From CAVRUH01 sp963822595 (GTDB lineage: Bacteria > Chlamydiota > Chlamydiia > Chlamydiales > Waddliaceae), in NCBI GenBank assembly GCA_963822595.1, contig CAWGIG010000001.1:930001-994000 (forward strand): 64,000 bases of DNA. Direction: 5' to 3'. Positions within the stretch are counted from its first letter, which is position 1. Every line of letters begins with the position of its first letter. Below, piece by piece: positions 16,232 through 25,911 of the stretch. The notes beneath the pieces were generated by a model. The model made no database searches. It was not told where the DNA came from and saw only the letters and a list, made by a program, of their open reading frames with translations. The translations under genes were made by a program, and so were the position numbers.

Positions 16232-17572
16232 ATGGAACCATTATCTAATCCCCCAATAGTTAATACTTCATCAACGGTTAAAGATTATAAACTAATAGGA
16301 ACCGGTGAAATTAAGAAGAAGAGTGTTGAAGGTGATAAGGCGATCTATCAACAGAAAGTTTCCTACAACAGCCGCAACTATACACTCACTGTCAAAATGG
16401 ATGCAAATGCTACCCAAGATCAAGTAAACAGCGCCTTTGATAGAGCTAGAGAAAAAACGGCATTCATAGCTGTCACTTGTCGATTAGGAAAAGATGATAA
16501 AGGTGACAAGGTAGGTGTTAAATCGATAAAAATAACCAATAACATCGTAGAAGTTACAGGAAAAGACAATACTACTAAACGCTTTGAAACCGACGAGATT
16601 ATGAGCCAAATGAAAGAAAAACTAGCGAAAGTAGAATCCAAAATATCAGACCCGACGGTGGCAAAAGAGAAGCCTAATGTGTCTGATAACGACCGAAAAC
16701 AACAATGGCAATTAAAGAAAGATAAATTATCCGAAGGCTTGAAATCATGGCCAACGACCTCTAAAGAGCAGGTTGTAAAAATGCCTGCTCAAAGGGTGGC
16801 TGAAGAAAAAACTAAACAAGCTAATGATACAGTGAATGATGAAGTTCATCTCGAAATAACGGTCGATTCCGAAGATCCCAAGAAGCCAGAAAATAAAGAG
16901 AATGCTGATATTACCAAATTAAATAAAAAGATCGTTAAATTAGAAGCTAAGAGAGAAGCTTTATACAAGAAAATACAAGATTTACATGCAAAACCGAACA
17001 ATATAATAAATACGACAGCCTTAAAATCAGCCATTGTTATCTTGAATAGAATGAACAAAAAATATGATGATTTAAAGTTGGAATTAAATGTGCTAATTCG
17101 AGAGCAAGCGAAGGAAACTTCAAAATCAATCGGCAAAGACATTGATAAATCAGATCATGATCCATCACTAGCAGCAGGTTTAGAAGCCTTCTTAGAAGGA
17201 GAAAGCACTGCCGTGGGAGAACCTGAAAACGAACGATTAATCGATACTCCCGTCCCTGAGGGAGGAGAACAACTAGTAAACACATTAAAGGGACTCGGGT
17301 TGGATGAAGAATTGAATGATGTTGATTTGGGAGAAATCACTGAACCAACGACGCAACCTGGGGTTACGAATGTCGACCGCGAAGGGATATTAAAATTTCT
17401 GAAAGAACTAGAAGGAGAGGAGTTTGACATTAAAAATCTGAAAAGTGAATACGAAAAAATTGGAAAAGAGCTGGGTGTTGAGTTAAAAGTGAAAATACCT
17501 ACTGGAATAATATCCGATCTTAGAGCAATGAGGCTAAGAGATGATCTCATTAGAGAATTGCGCAACTTCTAG
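16232..17572 (+). CDS. Coiled-coil protein, paralogue 2 (function unknown)
   Basis: 446 residues. The N-terminal 120 residues closely match the preceding gene and share a long identical nucleotide stretch around VEGDKAIYQQKVSYN, while the C-terminal coiled coil is unrelated in detail and ends in an acidic region plus an amphipathic tail. No signal peptide and no membrane span. Tandem duplication followed by divergence of the C-terminal part, or conversion of the 5' part, explains the pattern. Function unknown; the arrangement suggests a constant targeting domain joined to variable partner-binding regions. Confidence 0.7.
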   Translation: MEPLSNPPIVNTSSTVKDYKLIGTGEIKKKSVEGDKAIYQQKVSYNSRNYTLTVKMDANATQDQVNSAFDRAREKTAFIAVTCRLGKDDKGDKVGVKSIKITNNIVEVTGKDNTTKRFETDEIMSQMKEKLAKVESKISDPTVAKEKPNVSDNDRKQQWQLKKDKLSEGLKSWPTTSKEQVVKMPAQRVAEEKTKQANDTVNDEVHLEITVDSEDPKKPENKENADITKLNKKIVKLEAKREALYKKIQDLHAKPNNIINTTALKSAIVILNRMNKKYDDLKLELNVLIREQAKETSKSIGKDIDKSDHDPSLAAGLEAFLEGESTAVGEPENERLIDTPVPEGGEQLVNTLKGLGLDEELNDVDLGEITEPTTQPGVTNVDREGILKFLKELEGEEFDIKNLKSEYEKIGKELGVELKVKIPTGIISDLRAMRLRDDLIRELRNF

Positions 17573-17584
17573 ATAAATAATTTA

Positions 17585-17869
17585 TTACCTTATGATTTTA
17601 AAGCCTTCAAATTGAGTTGAAGGCTTTTTGTATTCTTTTACAATGCGAAGAACTTGGCCGGGACCGCTGGGTCCTTGGTGAAATTCGAGAAGTTCTTCTA
17701 AGAGTTCCTTGGTTCCTTGAGCGTAGATTTCTACAGTACCATCTTCGAGATTAGCAACCGTGCCACGAATTCCAAGCTTTCTGGCGTATTCGACAGTTGT
17801 AGCCCGAAAAGCAACCCCCTGGACACGGCCATGCACGATGGCGTGTAATTCAACAACATCTTCTATCAA
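17585..17869 (-). CDS. acyP: Acylphosphatase
   Basis: A 94-residue enzyme hydrolysing acyl phosphates. The phosphate-binding loop HGRVQGVAFR with Arg22 and the catalytic Asn40 in GTVANLEDGTVEI are both present, and length matches the family. Its start overlaps the dusB stop by four bases (ATGA), so it is translationally coupled behind dusB in the leftward yggT-dusB-acyP group. Confidence 0.92.
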   Translation of the reverse strand: MIEDVVELHAIVHGRVQGVAFRATTVEYARKLGIRGTVANLEDGTVEIYAQGTKELLEELLEFHQGPSGPGQVLRIVKEYKKPSTQFEGFKIIR

Positions 17870-18855
17870 CGGATTTCCTCGAAATCAAAGTTTGTTATAA
17901 GCTCCTTCACCTCATCAATGCTCTTGGCACCGCTAATCGAGCCGCGGAACTCCCGCGTATTTCTTGCTTTGGTGAAATACCAACATCCGACGCGGCGCAT
18001 GTCGATTAATGCCCCAAGCTCCGAACGGTATTTGACGGCATAATGAAAATGCTCCATCAAAGCCTCTCTTCTTTCTTCTAAGCTCCACTCTTCAGGCTCT
18101 AGACCCGAAAGGTGGCGGATGATATCTTCGACGATCCAAGGCCTTCCCATGGTGCCGCGGGATACGAGGATACCGTCACACCCTGTGTGTTCAAAGATCC
18201 TTCGGGCAGCGTCGGCATCAAAGATGTCTCCGTTGCCTATCACCTTAATTTCCTTGGCAACATCCATACAGCTCTTAATGTGATCCCAGTTGGCCGATCC
18301 TGTATAACCTTGCTGACGCGTTCTGCCATGGATTGTAATTGCCTTGGCGCCGGCTCTTTCTGCGATTTTTGTGATTTCGGGGGCCACGATCGAATTTTCA
18401 TCCCATCCGGTACGTATTTTCACTGTCACCGGAATCTTTACGGCAGCAATCATTTCCGAAAGAATTTCTCCGATTAATTCAGGATGTTTCAACATCCCTG
18501 ATCCGCTTCCATCCTTAGTCACTTTATCCACTGGACAACCGCAATTGTAGTCCAAGACATCGAATCCGAGTTCCTCCACCATCTTTGCCGCCTGCCCTGC
18601 GATTTTCACATTGCTTCCCACTAACTGAGCTCCGATGGGACGCATGGTTTCGTCATAATCCAGCATCTGCAAGGATCGTTCGTTGCTTCGAATGATCGCA
18701 TCCATTTTTACCATCTCGCAATACATGAGGCCCGGTTTAAATTTGGCGGACATTTGACGGAATGGGTAATCGGAGCATCCTGCGAGGGGTGCGTATAGGA
18801 TATTGCTAGGGAGTTCGATATCTCCCAATTGAAAGGGTGTTTTTAAGTATTTCAT
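17866..18855 (-). CDS. dusB: tRNA-dihydrouridine synthase (DusB family)
   Basis: A 329-residue FMN enzyme that reduces uridine to dihydrouridine in tRNA D-loops. TIM-barrel landmarks: YAPLAGCSDYPFR at the start, NCGCP with the catalytic Cys107, VKIRTGWDE, ITIHGRTRQQGYTG and VIGNGDIFD for FMN phosphate, then VSRGTMGRPWI. The C-terminal helical tRNA-binding domain follows. Complete and in frame. It lies one base downstream of the yggT stop. Confidence 0.93.
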   Translation of the reverse strand: MKYLKTPFQLGDIELPSNILYAPLAGCSDYPFRQMSAKFKPGLMYCEMVKMDAIIRSNERSLQMLDYDETMRPIGAQLVGSNVKIAGQAAKMVEELGFDVLDYNCGCPVDKVTKDGSGSGMLKHPELIGEILSEMIAAVKIPVTVKIRTGWDENSIVAPEITKIAERAGAKAITIHGRTRQQGYTGSANWDHIKSCMDVAKEIKVIGNGDIFDADAARRIFEHTGCDGILVSRGTMGRPWIVEDIIRHLSGLEPEEWSLEERREALMEHFHYAVKYRSELGALIDMRRVGCWYFTKARNTREFRGSISGAKSIDEVKELITNFDFEEIR

Positions 18856-18856
18856 G

Positions 18857-19117
18857 TTAGTAAAAAAGGTTGATAATGAGGATATTAATCCCGTATTGAA
18901 TGATGTTTAAGCATAGGAAAGCAATGATGGGGCTAATATCTAGCATGCCAATAGGCGGAATGAGGCTACGAAAGATATTTAGATAGGGGTCGGTGCAGAA
19001 AGTGATAAATTGCATGAAGCGATAATGCTGAATTTCGGGCAGCCAGGAGCTGAAAATCCTCGCGAAGAGCATAATCATGTACGCTAAAAACAGCCTGTCT
19101 ACAAAAAGAATTAACAT
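18857..19117 (-). CDS. YggT-family membrane protein
   Basis: 86 residues with two hydrophobic helices and the family core (FARIFSSWLPE, then FITFCTDPYLNIFRSLIPPIGMLDISPIIAF). YggT proteins are small inner-membrane proteins often linked to cell division or osmotic tolerance; precise function is unknown. First gene of the yggT-dusB-acyP set. Confidence 0.85.
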   Translation of the reverse strand: MLILFVDRLFLAYMIMLFARIFSSWLPEIQHYRFMQFITFCTDPYLNIFRSLIPPIGMLDISPIIAFLCLNIIQYGINILIINLFY

Positions 19118-19198
19118 AAGTTATCAAATTAAAGGATTACTTTTCTTAAAAATAGCTTCGACTAAATCAGCGATTTTGTCAATGATGTTTTTCTCCCA

Positions 19199-19245
19199 CC
19201 TAATTACACTGAAGTGAACTCAAAAATAGGTATTTGGGCACTTGA
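19199..19245 (+). repeat. Single end of the 61-kb palindromic element
   Basis: About 47 nt (CTAATTACACTGAAGTGAAC and onward, to GGGCACTTGA) nearly identical to 61087-61133, the left end of the palindrome at 61091-61257. Here only one arm end is present, without the matching inverted arm. Confidence 0.8.
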
Positions 19246-19266
19246 GTAGAAATAACTTTTTTAAAT

Positions 19267-19303
19267 CTTCGCGTGTCCTTCGCTTTCTTCGAGAACTTCG
19301 TGG
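19267..19303. repeat. CTTCG-phrase intergenic repeat
   Basis: CTTCGCGTGTCCTTCGCTTT followed by CTTCGAGAACTTCGTGG: repeated CTTCG words of the low-complexity kind seen between genes in several bacterial phyla. Together with the half-element at 19199 it fills most of the 274-nt gap before the pilM-like gene. No gene is seen there. Confidence 0.4.
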
Positions 19304-19391
19304 CATTTCTGGCTGGTAAGTGAACATTTACTTGAAATCTCCCGGGTTATTAATATATGATTGTAGTTTAGCTATATAGCTCTGGAGTAAA

Positions 19392-21122
19392 ATGCGAGAT
19401 ATCCCAAATGCAGAACATACTTTAGGATTGGAACTCACTTCTTCGTATTTGAAAGGAGCAGAGCTTGGCGTTCGCAAAAAAAAGCCCTATTTAATCAAGA
19501 CTTTCCAGATAAAACTCGACCGAACCCAGCCCGATACCGACAATGTAAAGCCGCTTTACAAAGAAGATCAAAGCAATCAATTAATTAAGCTTGCCAAGAG
19601 CGCTCTTACTGTCACGGTTCTTGATACCTCCGAAGTTCTTGTTCGAAAGCTCGATGTCGATTTGATCAAAGAGAAAGACATTGATGCTGTCCTTGATTTC
19701 CAAACGGAACCCATGCTGCCTTACCCGATGGAACAAGGATTAATAGACAGGATTATTGTCGAAAAACAGACAGAAGGAACCATTTTAACGGTAGTGGCCG
19801 CTCGCAAAGATTTTATATCCAAGCACATCGAAAAGTGGCGCTCTATCGAGATCGAACCCGAATTAATCAGCTGCGTTCCGGTCGCCTTAGCGGAGTTCTC
19901 CAAATACTTTTGCACCTCGGAAGTCGCGCACCTGATCACCCATATCGGCGACGAAACAACAACATTTATCATTGCGAAGAAGGGTAAATTGATCTCGGCA
20001 CAGACCATCTCTATGGGAACGAAGGCTCTTTTGGAAGCCTATGGCGTGGACCTAAAGAGTCCGTCGGACAATGTCTTAGAAAAGTTTAAACAGCTGGATT
20101 TTGCGTTAGTCAATGAAAATGAGACACCCGCTCTCGCTGCTGCGCTTGAAGGATTTCGGCTTGAGGTTACTAAAGTTTCCTATTCGCTGATAAAAAAAAT
20201 AAGAGAATTTGAAATTTCCGATCTCTTCACTACCGGGGAAGGAACGCTTCTTCGCAATCTTCCCCAAGTTTTATATAAAAGCATTAAGATCACCCATTTA
20301 GAACCCATTATTGATCCCGATTTTAACTGTTCTGTAGAAGAACTTCAGGCCTATGCGATTCCGATCGGAGCAGCTCTGAATGGAATGCCTTATTGCAATA
20401 ATGCAATAAATTTCAGACAAAATGAATATGCCTATCCGCATCCATGGAAGAGAGTCCAAAAACCCTTAGCCCTTTACTTTGTCCTCTGCGTGACCCTAGC
20501 CTTTGCCTTCTATATGTTCGGGAATGCCTATATCAATCGACAGCAAGATGAAATCAAGCTCGAATATGTCAACCTCCTTGCATCAATGAAAAAGCCATAT
20601 AGTCTTTTTGAAGCCGAGTTCAATGCAGCGATCTCACGGGGAAAGGCTAATGAAGAGCCACCCGTAGACGTAATGGAGCTTACCCAAGAGGATATTATCC
20701 AGAGATTGGATTTCTTAAATAAAGAATTGACGGCAGCTCCGGACGTATTTCCTCTTTTGCCTAACGTTCCAAAAGTCAGCGATGTTCTTGGCTGGATGAC
20801 CAGGCTTATAAACACATCCGAATCGAAGGGAACTGCAGATGCGGAAGATAGCAGTATTCAACTCACAAGTTTTAGCTACAAAATGATGAAGCGCCCTGAA
20901 TACAACAAGAAAAAAGAAGTCTATCAAGTCAAAGTAGAGCTTGAGTTTACGACGAATGCGCCGAAGAGCGCTCGGGAGTTTCACGATGCGTTGGTGGCTC
21001 CGAATGATTTTGTAGACCCCAACAGTGAAATTAAGTGGAGTTCTGAAAGGGGGAAATATAGGATTTCATTCTTCTTAAAGGATAGGACTTATTATCCTTC
21101 CAAGGGGGCCGGCAATGCTTGA
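19392..21122 (+). CDS. PilM-like actin-fold ATPase fused to PilN-like membrane domain
   Basis: 576 residues. Residues 1 to about 350 resemble the PilM/GspL actin-like fold (opening LGLELTSSYLKGAELG as phosphate loop, later THIGDETTTFIIAKKG and SLIKKIREFEISDLFTTGEG). A membrane helix follows near 365-385 (ALYFVLCVTLAFAFYMFGNA), then an extracytoplasmic PilN-like segment. Type IV pilus and type II secretion machines use PilM-PilN-PilO to link cytoplasmic ATPase and outer parts. The next gene overlaps by 8 nt and encodes a PilO-like protein, supporting this reading. Chlamydiae lack pili as far as I know but keep a type II secretion-like system, the likely home. Ribosome binding site TGGAG precedes the ATG. 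Confidence 0.6.
   Translation: MRDIPNAEHTLGLELTSSYLKGAELGVRKKKPYLIKTFQIKLDRTQPDTDNVKPLYKEDQSNQLIKLAKSALTVTVLDTSEVLVRKLDVDLIKEKDIDAVLDFQTEPMLPYPMEQGLIDRIIVEKQTEGTILTVVAARKDFISKHIEKWRSIEIEPELISCVPVALAEFSKYFCTSEVAHLITHIGDETTTFIIAKKGKLISAQTISMGTKALLEAYGVDLKSPSDNVLEKFKQLDFALVNENETPALAAALEGFRLEVTKVSYSLIKKIREFEISDLFTTGEGTLLRNLPQVLYKSIKITHLEPIIDPDFNCSVEELQAYAIPIGAALNGMPYCNNAINFRQNEYAYPHPWKRVQKPLALYFVLCVTLAFAFYMFGNAYINRQQDEIKLEYVNLLASMKKPYSLFEAEFNAAISRGKANEEPPVDVMELTQEDIIQRLDFLNKELTAAPDVFPLLPNVPKVSDVLGWMTRLINTSESKGTADAEDSSIQLTSFSYKMMKRPEYNKKKEVYQVKVELEFTTNAPKSAREFHDALVAPNDFVDPNSEIKWSSERGKYRISFFLKDRTYYPSKGAGNA
19542..19560. other. 19-nt motif with 17-nt palindrome, copy inside pilM-like gene
   Basis: AATGTAAAGCCGCTTTACA, whose last 17 bases form a palindrome with a single central base. 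The identical 19-mer occurs between parA and the pGP6-D-like gene at 34594-34612. Confidence 0.6.
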
Positions 21123-21741
21123 GAATATTCCAAAAAATAGACTCATTACTTATCTCTTGATCCTTGGAGTGATCCCTTTGATCATTGTTTTAATGAATTT
21201 TATGGGGGAAAGAAGACAGGTAAATGAAACTCAATCGTTGATAGAGGATATTAGAGATCGAGCTTTCATTTTAGAAAAAAGGCAAGCTACGAATATTGCA
21301 GTGAGAGAAAACTTCAAGGATTCCGATCATTACTACATAGATAAGCAGCTTGAAACCCTGAAGTTTCTAGAACCTGAAATTGCCGGATTGCACAAACTTG
21401 AAAGCACTAAAAATTATGCCGGTGATGACAATGTAAAACAGCGGCTCGAGTTTTTATCGGGAAGCGCAAACGCTCTTGAATTTTCTGAAGGAAATGTGCA
21501 GTCATTTCAGTATGTCCTTGAAGCTACCGACACTCTTGTTCATCCTGTCGAGGTTAATGTTTCGGACCTTAAAAAGATTTTATCGCTTATCGAAGGGGTG
21601 GATATTCCACCCTATACTCCACCGACAGATAGACCCCATTTGATTGTTCTCGATTTTCGTATAGATAAAAAAGAGATTAACTCAAACAACGAGGTCTTTG
21701 TCCTGAATCTTAAACTACTGAAACGTGAATACAATCCATGA
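21115..21741 (+). CDS. PilO-like bitopic membrane protein
   Basis: 208 residues: short cytoplasmic start, one membrane helix (LITYLLILGVIPLIIVLMNF), a coiled-coil stretch (about 35-65), then a mixed domain ending in strand-like VFVLNLKLLKRE. Size and topology match PilO/GspM. It starts inside the end of the PilM-like gene and overlaps the MORN gene by four bases, making a three-gene unit. Sequence similarity alone is weak; the call rests on layout. Confidence 0.5.
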   Translation: MLENIPKNRLITYLLILGVIPLIIVLMNFMGERRQVNETQSLIEDIRDRAFILEKRQATNIAVRENFKDSDHYYIDKQLETLKFLEPEIAGLHKLESTKNYAGDDNVKQRLEFLSGSANALEFSEGNVQSFQYVLEATDTLVHPVEVNVSDLKKILSLIEGVDIPPYTPPTDRPHLIVLDFRIDKKEINSNNEVFVLNLKLLKREYNP

Positions 21742-23012
21742 AATTACGCCTATCTCAATTTATTTTAATCGTTCCTATCCTGCTATGCACAAGTTGTTCG
21801 CCTTCCACGGGAAACTGTCCAAAACTTGTATCGATAAGCCTCATTGATCGGAATGGGATGACCGAAACGATAAGCAATGAAGAACGGTTAAAGCAATATT
21901 CGAATGTTGATTTCCTCTCGACGCAGCCTTATCAAAAGGTTCTTCAAATTTACAATCGTAATGAGGAAGGGAACATTATTTCCTATATCAACAGTTACTA
22001 TCCCAATGGACAGCCAAAGCAATATGTGGAAGTTATCAATTCCCGCGCTTTTGGATGCTATAAAGAATGGCATCCTAATGGTGTGTTAAAGCTGGAGGCG
22101 ACGGTGGTAGGGGGAGAGCCCGATCTTAGCCCCACAGCAATAGAAACCTGGTTGTTTGATTCGCATGCACTGGCTTGGAATGAGGACGGAAATTTAGTTG
22201 CCGATATTTGTTATTTCAAAGGCAAGCTTCATGGAGACAGTCTGTACTTTCATGACAATGGAAAAATCTGGAAAAAAATCACTTACGTTAACGATAAAAT
22301 TGAAAATTCTTTCAATATTTATTTAGACAATGGAATGTTGTTGCAGTCTACAGAGTATCAAGAAGGTCAAAAGCATGGTAACTCAGTACGTTACTGGGAA
22401 TGTGGAAGGATAGCCGCTAAAGAAGAGTATTTTGAAGGATGTTTAATCACCGGTGTTTATTATGATATGGAGGCGAATTCCATTTCAGAAATATGCGATG
22501 GGAATGGGTACAGAGCCGTTTTTGGAAAAGAATATGTCACGGAACTCGATGAATTCCGTAATGGTGTGCAGGAAGGCGAAGTCAAAGTATTTGGTAGCGA
22601 TAGACTTATCCTTAGAACCTATCAGGTCAAAAACGGCCTCAAGCATGGAGAGGAAATCGAATATTATGAGTTCCCTGCAACGCGCCACACCCCAAAGATG
22701 TCCATAAGCTGGTATGAAAATAAAATTCAAGGAACCGTAAGAACTTGGTACGATAACGGCAAGCAAGAAAGTCAGCGAGAAATGAGCAACAACAAGAAAA
22801 ACGGAATGGCCACGGGGTGGTATCGAGACGGGAATTTAATGCTTCTCGAGGAGTATGAACAGGATAAATTAGTTAAGGGTGAATACTATAGACGGAAAGA
22901 TCGAAAACCCATCAGCACCATCAATGCCGGCGAAGGCGTAGCCACAATATTCGATCCCGATGGTAATTTTGTACGCAAAGTCAACTACAGAAGTGGGGTT
23001 CCCCTTGGATAA
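21738..23012 (+). CDS. Exported MORN-variant repeat protein, probable lipoprotein
   Basis: 424 residues with an N-terminal signal segment (LSQFILIVPILLCTSCSPS) whose Cys could be lipidated, although the lipobox is not canonical. The body carries repeated YxxNG units of the MORN-variant/YwqK kind: YYPNGQPKQ, WHPNGVLK, FHDNGKIWKK, YLDNGMLLQ, WYDNGKQES and WYRDGNLML, each followed by a G-rich turn such as EGQKHGN. Such repeats stack as beta hairpins and serve as binding scaffolds in envelope proteins. Co-transcribed with the PilM/PilO-like pair, so possibly a secretion accessory. It ends 19 nt before umuD. Confidence 0.7.
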   Translation: MKLRLSQFILIVPILLCTSCSPSTGNCPKLVSISLIDRNGMTETISNEERLKQYSNVDFLSTQPYQKVLQIYNRNEEGNIISYINSYYPNGQPKQYVEVINSRAFGCYKEWHPNGVLKLEATVVGGEPDLSPTAIETWLFDSHALAWNEDGNLVADICYFKGKLHGDSLYFHDNGKIWKKITYVNDKIENSFNIYLDNGMLLQSTEYQEGQKHGNSVRYWECGRIAAKEEYFEGCLITGVYYDMEANSISEICDGNGYRAVFGKEYVTELDEFRNGVQEGEVKVFGSDRLILRTYQVKNGLKHGEEIEYYEFPATRHTPKMSISWYENKIQGTVRTWYDNGKQESQREMSNNKKNGMATGWYRDGNLMLLEEYEQDKLVKGEYYRRKDRKPISTINAGEGVATIFDPDGNFVRKVNYRSGVPLG

Positions 23013-23031
23013 AGAAAATCTGGCTTTACAA

Positions 23032-23460
23032 ATGAGAGTTGTGGAAATTAGCCGCTCTGATGGTGGTTCCACACAGATGCTACCGGCGTTTTTATCCGGA
23101 ATTCAGGCCGGATTTCCATCGCCTGCAGATGATTACATCGAAAATCAATTAGATATCAACCAACTCGTCGTGCAACATCCTGCAGCCACGTTTTTTGTAA
23201 GAGTGGAAGGCGAATCGATGAAGGATGCCAATATCCACACAGGAGATATTCTGGTTGTCGATCGTTCTATTGAAGGATCCAATGGTAAAATTGTCGTCGC
23301 TATTATGAATGGAGAATTCACCGTGAAGCGTTTATCAAAAACGCCTTCAGGAACGTTCCTTGTTCCGGAAAACCCTAAATTTCCTTCTATTAAAATTGGT
23401 CCCGATTCCGACTTCCAGATTTGGGGAGTTGTCACTTACGTCATCCACAAAACAAGATAA
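23032..23460 (+). CDS. umuD: UmuD-type self-cleaving polymerase V subunit
   Basis: 142 residues from ATG 23032. An Ala-Gly cleavage site sits in IQAGFPSPADDYIE, the catalytic Ser in VEGESMKD and the Lys in GEFTVKRL, as in the LexA/UmuD S24 peptidase fold. RecA filaments stimulate cleavage to UmuD', which activates UmuC for translesion synthesis. No N-terminal DNA-binding domain, so it is not LexA. A longer start at 22960 would overlap the preceding gene and lacks homology. umuC follows after 10 nt and recA is next, a compact SOS cluster. Confidence 0.92.
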   Translation: MRVVEISRSDGGSTQMLPAFLSGIQAGFPSPADDYIENQLDINQLVVQHPAATFFVRVEGESMKDANIHTGDILVVDRSIEGSNGKIVVAIMNGEFTVKRLSKTPSGTFLVPENPKFPSIKIGPDSDFQIWGVVTYVIHKTR

Positions 23461-23470
23461 GGGATCTCCC

Positions 23471-24728
23471 ATGTACGCTTTAGTCGACTGCAACAATTTT
23501 TACGCTTCATGCGAAAGAGTATTCAACCCTAAATGGAAGAATAAACCTATCGTCGTCCTATCGAATAACGATGGATGCGTTATCGCACGTTCCAACGAAG
23601 CAAAAGCCCTTGGAATCCCTATGGGAGCTCCATTTTTTCAATGCAGGGACTTAATAAAAGCGCATGACGTTATTGTCTGCTCCTCAAACTACACTCTTTA
23701 CGGTGAAATGTCCGGAAGAGTTATGGAAACATTAAAACAGTTTTCTCCGGATATACAAGTCTATTCCGTCGACGAAGCTTTCCTGGCTTTACAAGAAAAA
23801 GATCTCATGGATCAAGGGCTTAAGATTCGTGAAACCGTCCTTCGTTGGACTGGAATTCCCGTTTCCATAGGCATTGCCAAAACAAAAACGCTTTCAAAAG
23901 TTGCCAACGATTATGCGAAAAAGAATAAATTCCAAGGGGGTGTTTTTATTTTGCAGGGCAGCGAGCAAATAAATTCTATCCTTGATTGCATGCCTGTAAC
24001 GGACATCTGGGGAATTGGTGGGAGACTTGGAAGGAAATTAAACGCTTTGGGAATTACGACCGCAAGACAGTTTAAGGAGGCAGATGACACTTTAATCAGA
24101 AAACACTTGAGCGTCGTCGGTTTAAGAACCGCCATGGAACTCCGGGAAATTAATTGTCTCCCCTTAAATGAAGTTCCGGCTCCAAAGAAGTCTGTAACAT
24201 GTTCTAGGGCCTTCGGAAGGCCTGTAGATAGCTCTGGAAGAGCTCTCCGAAGCTGTTGCTTCTTATACAGCGAATGCTGCCGAGAAAATCCGCTCTCAGG
24301 GATCCCTAGCATCGGAAATGACCGTGTTTGTCGAGTTCCATCCCTTCAGAAGAGATATCCCTAATAGTATGTATTCTAAAATCATTTTTCCGGAGCCTAC
24401 GAACTATACTCCACATCTTATCACATATGCAAAAACAGTCCTTGAGCAGCTATATCAACCCGGAAAACAATTTCGTAAAGCAGGAATTATTCTAGAAACT
24501 CTTGTCTCCGAAGATTGCTTTCAAAAAGATTTGTTTGTTCCTTGGGATGCCAAGGATTTAAAGAAAAAAGTTTTGATGCAAACCATCGACGAAATCAATG
24601 AAGACTTCGGCCACAATATTGTCCATTCGGCTGCAGAAGGGGTCGCCAGCGGGTGGAAAATGAAACAAAACCGCCGAACCTCTCGCTTTACAACCCGTTG
24701 GAATGAACTTCTTACCATAAAAATCTAA
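23471..24728 (+). pseudogene. umuC: UmuC error-prone DNA polymerase V, one frameshift
   Basis: Y-family polymerase. The first frame (to about 24232) has the catalytic acidic residues in LVDCNNFYASCERVF and YSVDEAFL, the helix-hairpin-helix region (IWGIGGRLGRKLNALGI) and ends with TCSRAFGRPVDS. The second frame resumes with LEELSEAVASYTANAAEKIR and the little-finger and UmuC C-terminal region to 24728. Removing one base near 24233 (in AGCTCTGG) restores 419 codons. With the break, the product would lose its little finger and be inactive. UmuD and RecA neighbours are intact. Could be a sequence error. Confidence 0.88.
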
Positions 24729-24795
24729 TCGACACGATTCCTGCTAATCGATTATGCTATCAATTTACATAAAACGAATATTTAGGAGAAAATAT

Positions 24796-25824
24796 ATGTC
24801 TACACAACCAAATACTGAACGAAAAAAAGCCCTAGAACTAGCTGTCAGCCACATTAAGAAACAATTCGGCGACGGCGCCATCATGACTCTCGGGGAGCGC
24901 CCCACTCATGAAGCAAGCGTCATTAAAACCGGAGCGCTCGCTCTTGATATTGCCCTGGGAATTGGCGGCGTCCCTCGAGGAAGAATCCTAGAGCTCTATG
25001 GCCCGGAATCTTCAGGTAAATCCACACTGGCTTTACATATTGTAGCTAATGCGCAGAAAAACGGCGGCGTTGCTGTCTATATCGATGCCGAACATGCGCT
25101 CGATCCCGCTTATGCAACCAAAATCGGAGTCAATATCGATAATCTGATCATTTCCCAGCCGGATTGCGGAGAAGAAGCTCTAAATATTGCAGAAACTTTG
25201 GCTAGATCAAATGCTGTAGACGTGATCGTCATCGACTCAGTTGCGGCGTTAGTGCCTAAGTCTGAGTTAGAAGGGGAGATTGGCGACTCATTTATTGGTC
25301 TTCAGGCTCGTATGATGTCCCAAGCTTTAAGAAAGCTAACGGCTACACTTGCGCGCAGCAACACTTGCGCTATATTTATTAACCAGATCCGTGAAAAGAT
25401 TGGCGTGATGTATGGCAGCCCGGAAACGACAACAGGTGGACGCGCGCTTAAATTCTATGCATCGATCCGCATGGAAATTCGTCGAGTTACCGGTATTAAA
25501 GGTGCTGATACATCGGAAGTTGGTAACCGCGTTAAGGTAAAAGTAACCAAAAACAAAATGGCGCCTCCATTCCGTGTAGCCGAATTTGATATTCTCTTCA
25601 ACGAAGGGATTTCTCGTACGGGTTCGGCTATTGATATGGCGACAGAACTCAATATCGTCGAGAAAAAAGGATCCTGGTTAAGCTTCAAAGGAGAGCGTTT
25701 TCAAGGCCGCGAAGCTTTCCGTGAACATTTTAAAACCAACACAAAACTTCTGGAAGAGATCGAGAACCTCATCGTAGAAAACTACAAAGACAAAGTATTA
25801 GTCACCGCTTCCAAGGATGACTAA
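24796..25824 (+). CDS. recA: Recombinase RecA
   Basis: 342 residues, full length. Walker A GPESSGKST, core VAVYIDAEHALDP, LVPKSELEGEIGD, loop L2 region with INQIREKIGVMYGSPETTTGG. ATG 24796 is preceded by AGGAG at a good distance; an upstream ATG at 24754 gives an unconserved extension. Binds ssDNA, drives strand exchange and triggers UmuD cleavage. A perfect 34-nt palindrome follows the stop. No obvious LexA-type box is visible upstream. Confidence 0.98.
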   Translation: MSTQPNTERKKALELAVSHIKKQFGDGAIMTLGERPTHEASVIKTGALALDIALGIGGVPRGRILELYGPESSGKSTLALHIVANAQKNGGVAVYIDAEHALDPAYATKIGVNIDNLIISQPDCGEEALNIAETLARSNAVDVIVIDSVAALVPKSELEGEIGDSFIGLQARMMSQALRKLTATLARSNTCAIFINQIREKIGVMYGSPETTTGGRALKFYASIRMEIRRVTGIKGADTSEVGNRVKVKVTKNKMAPPFRVAEFDILFNEGISRTGSAIDMATELNIVEKKGSWLSFKGERFQGREAFREHFKTNTKLLEEIENLIVENYKDKVLVTASKDD

Positions 25825-25833
25825 ATATCAAAG

Positions 25834-25867
25834 GGTTGAGTCACTCTAGATCTAGAGTGACTCAACC
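25834..25867 (+). terminator. Perfect 34-nt palindrome after recA
   Basis: GGTTGAGTCACTCTAGA and its exact reverse complement with no unpaired centre, 9 nt after the recA stop. There is no downstream T-run, so it may be a terminator stem or a protein site. Confidence 0.5.
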
Positions 25868-25911
25868 ACTTTAGCACTCAAGACCGTTTTCTTAGCCATA
25901 CTTGTCTACGT

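Noticed and set aside
23032..23460. LexA repressor
   Set aside because: No N-terminal helix-turn-helix, and followed directly by umuC; UmuD fits better.
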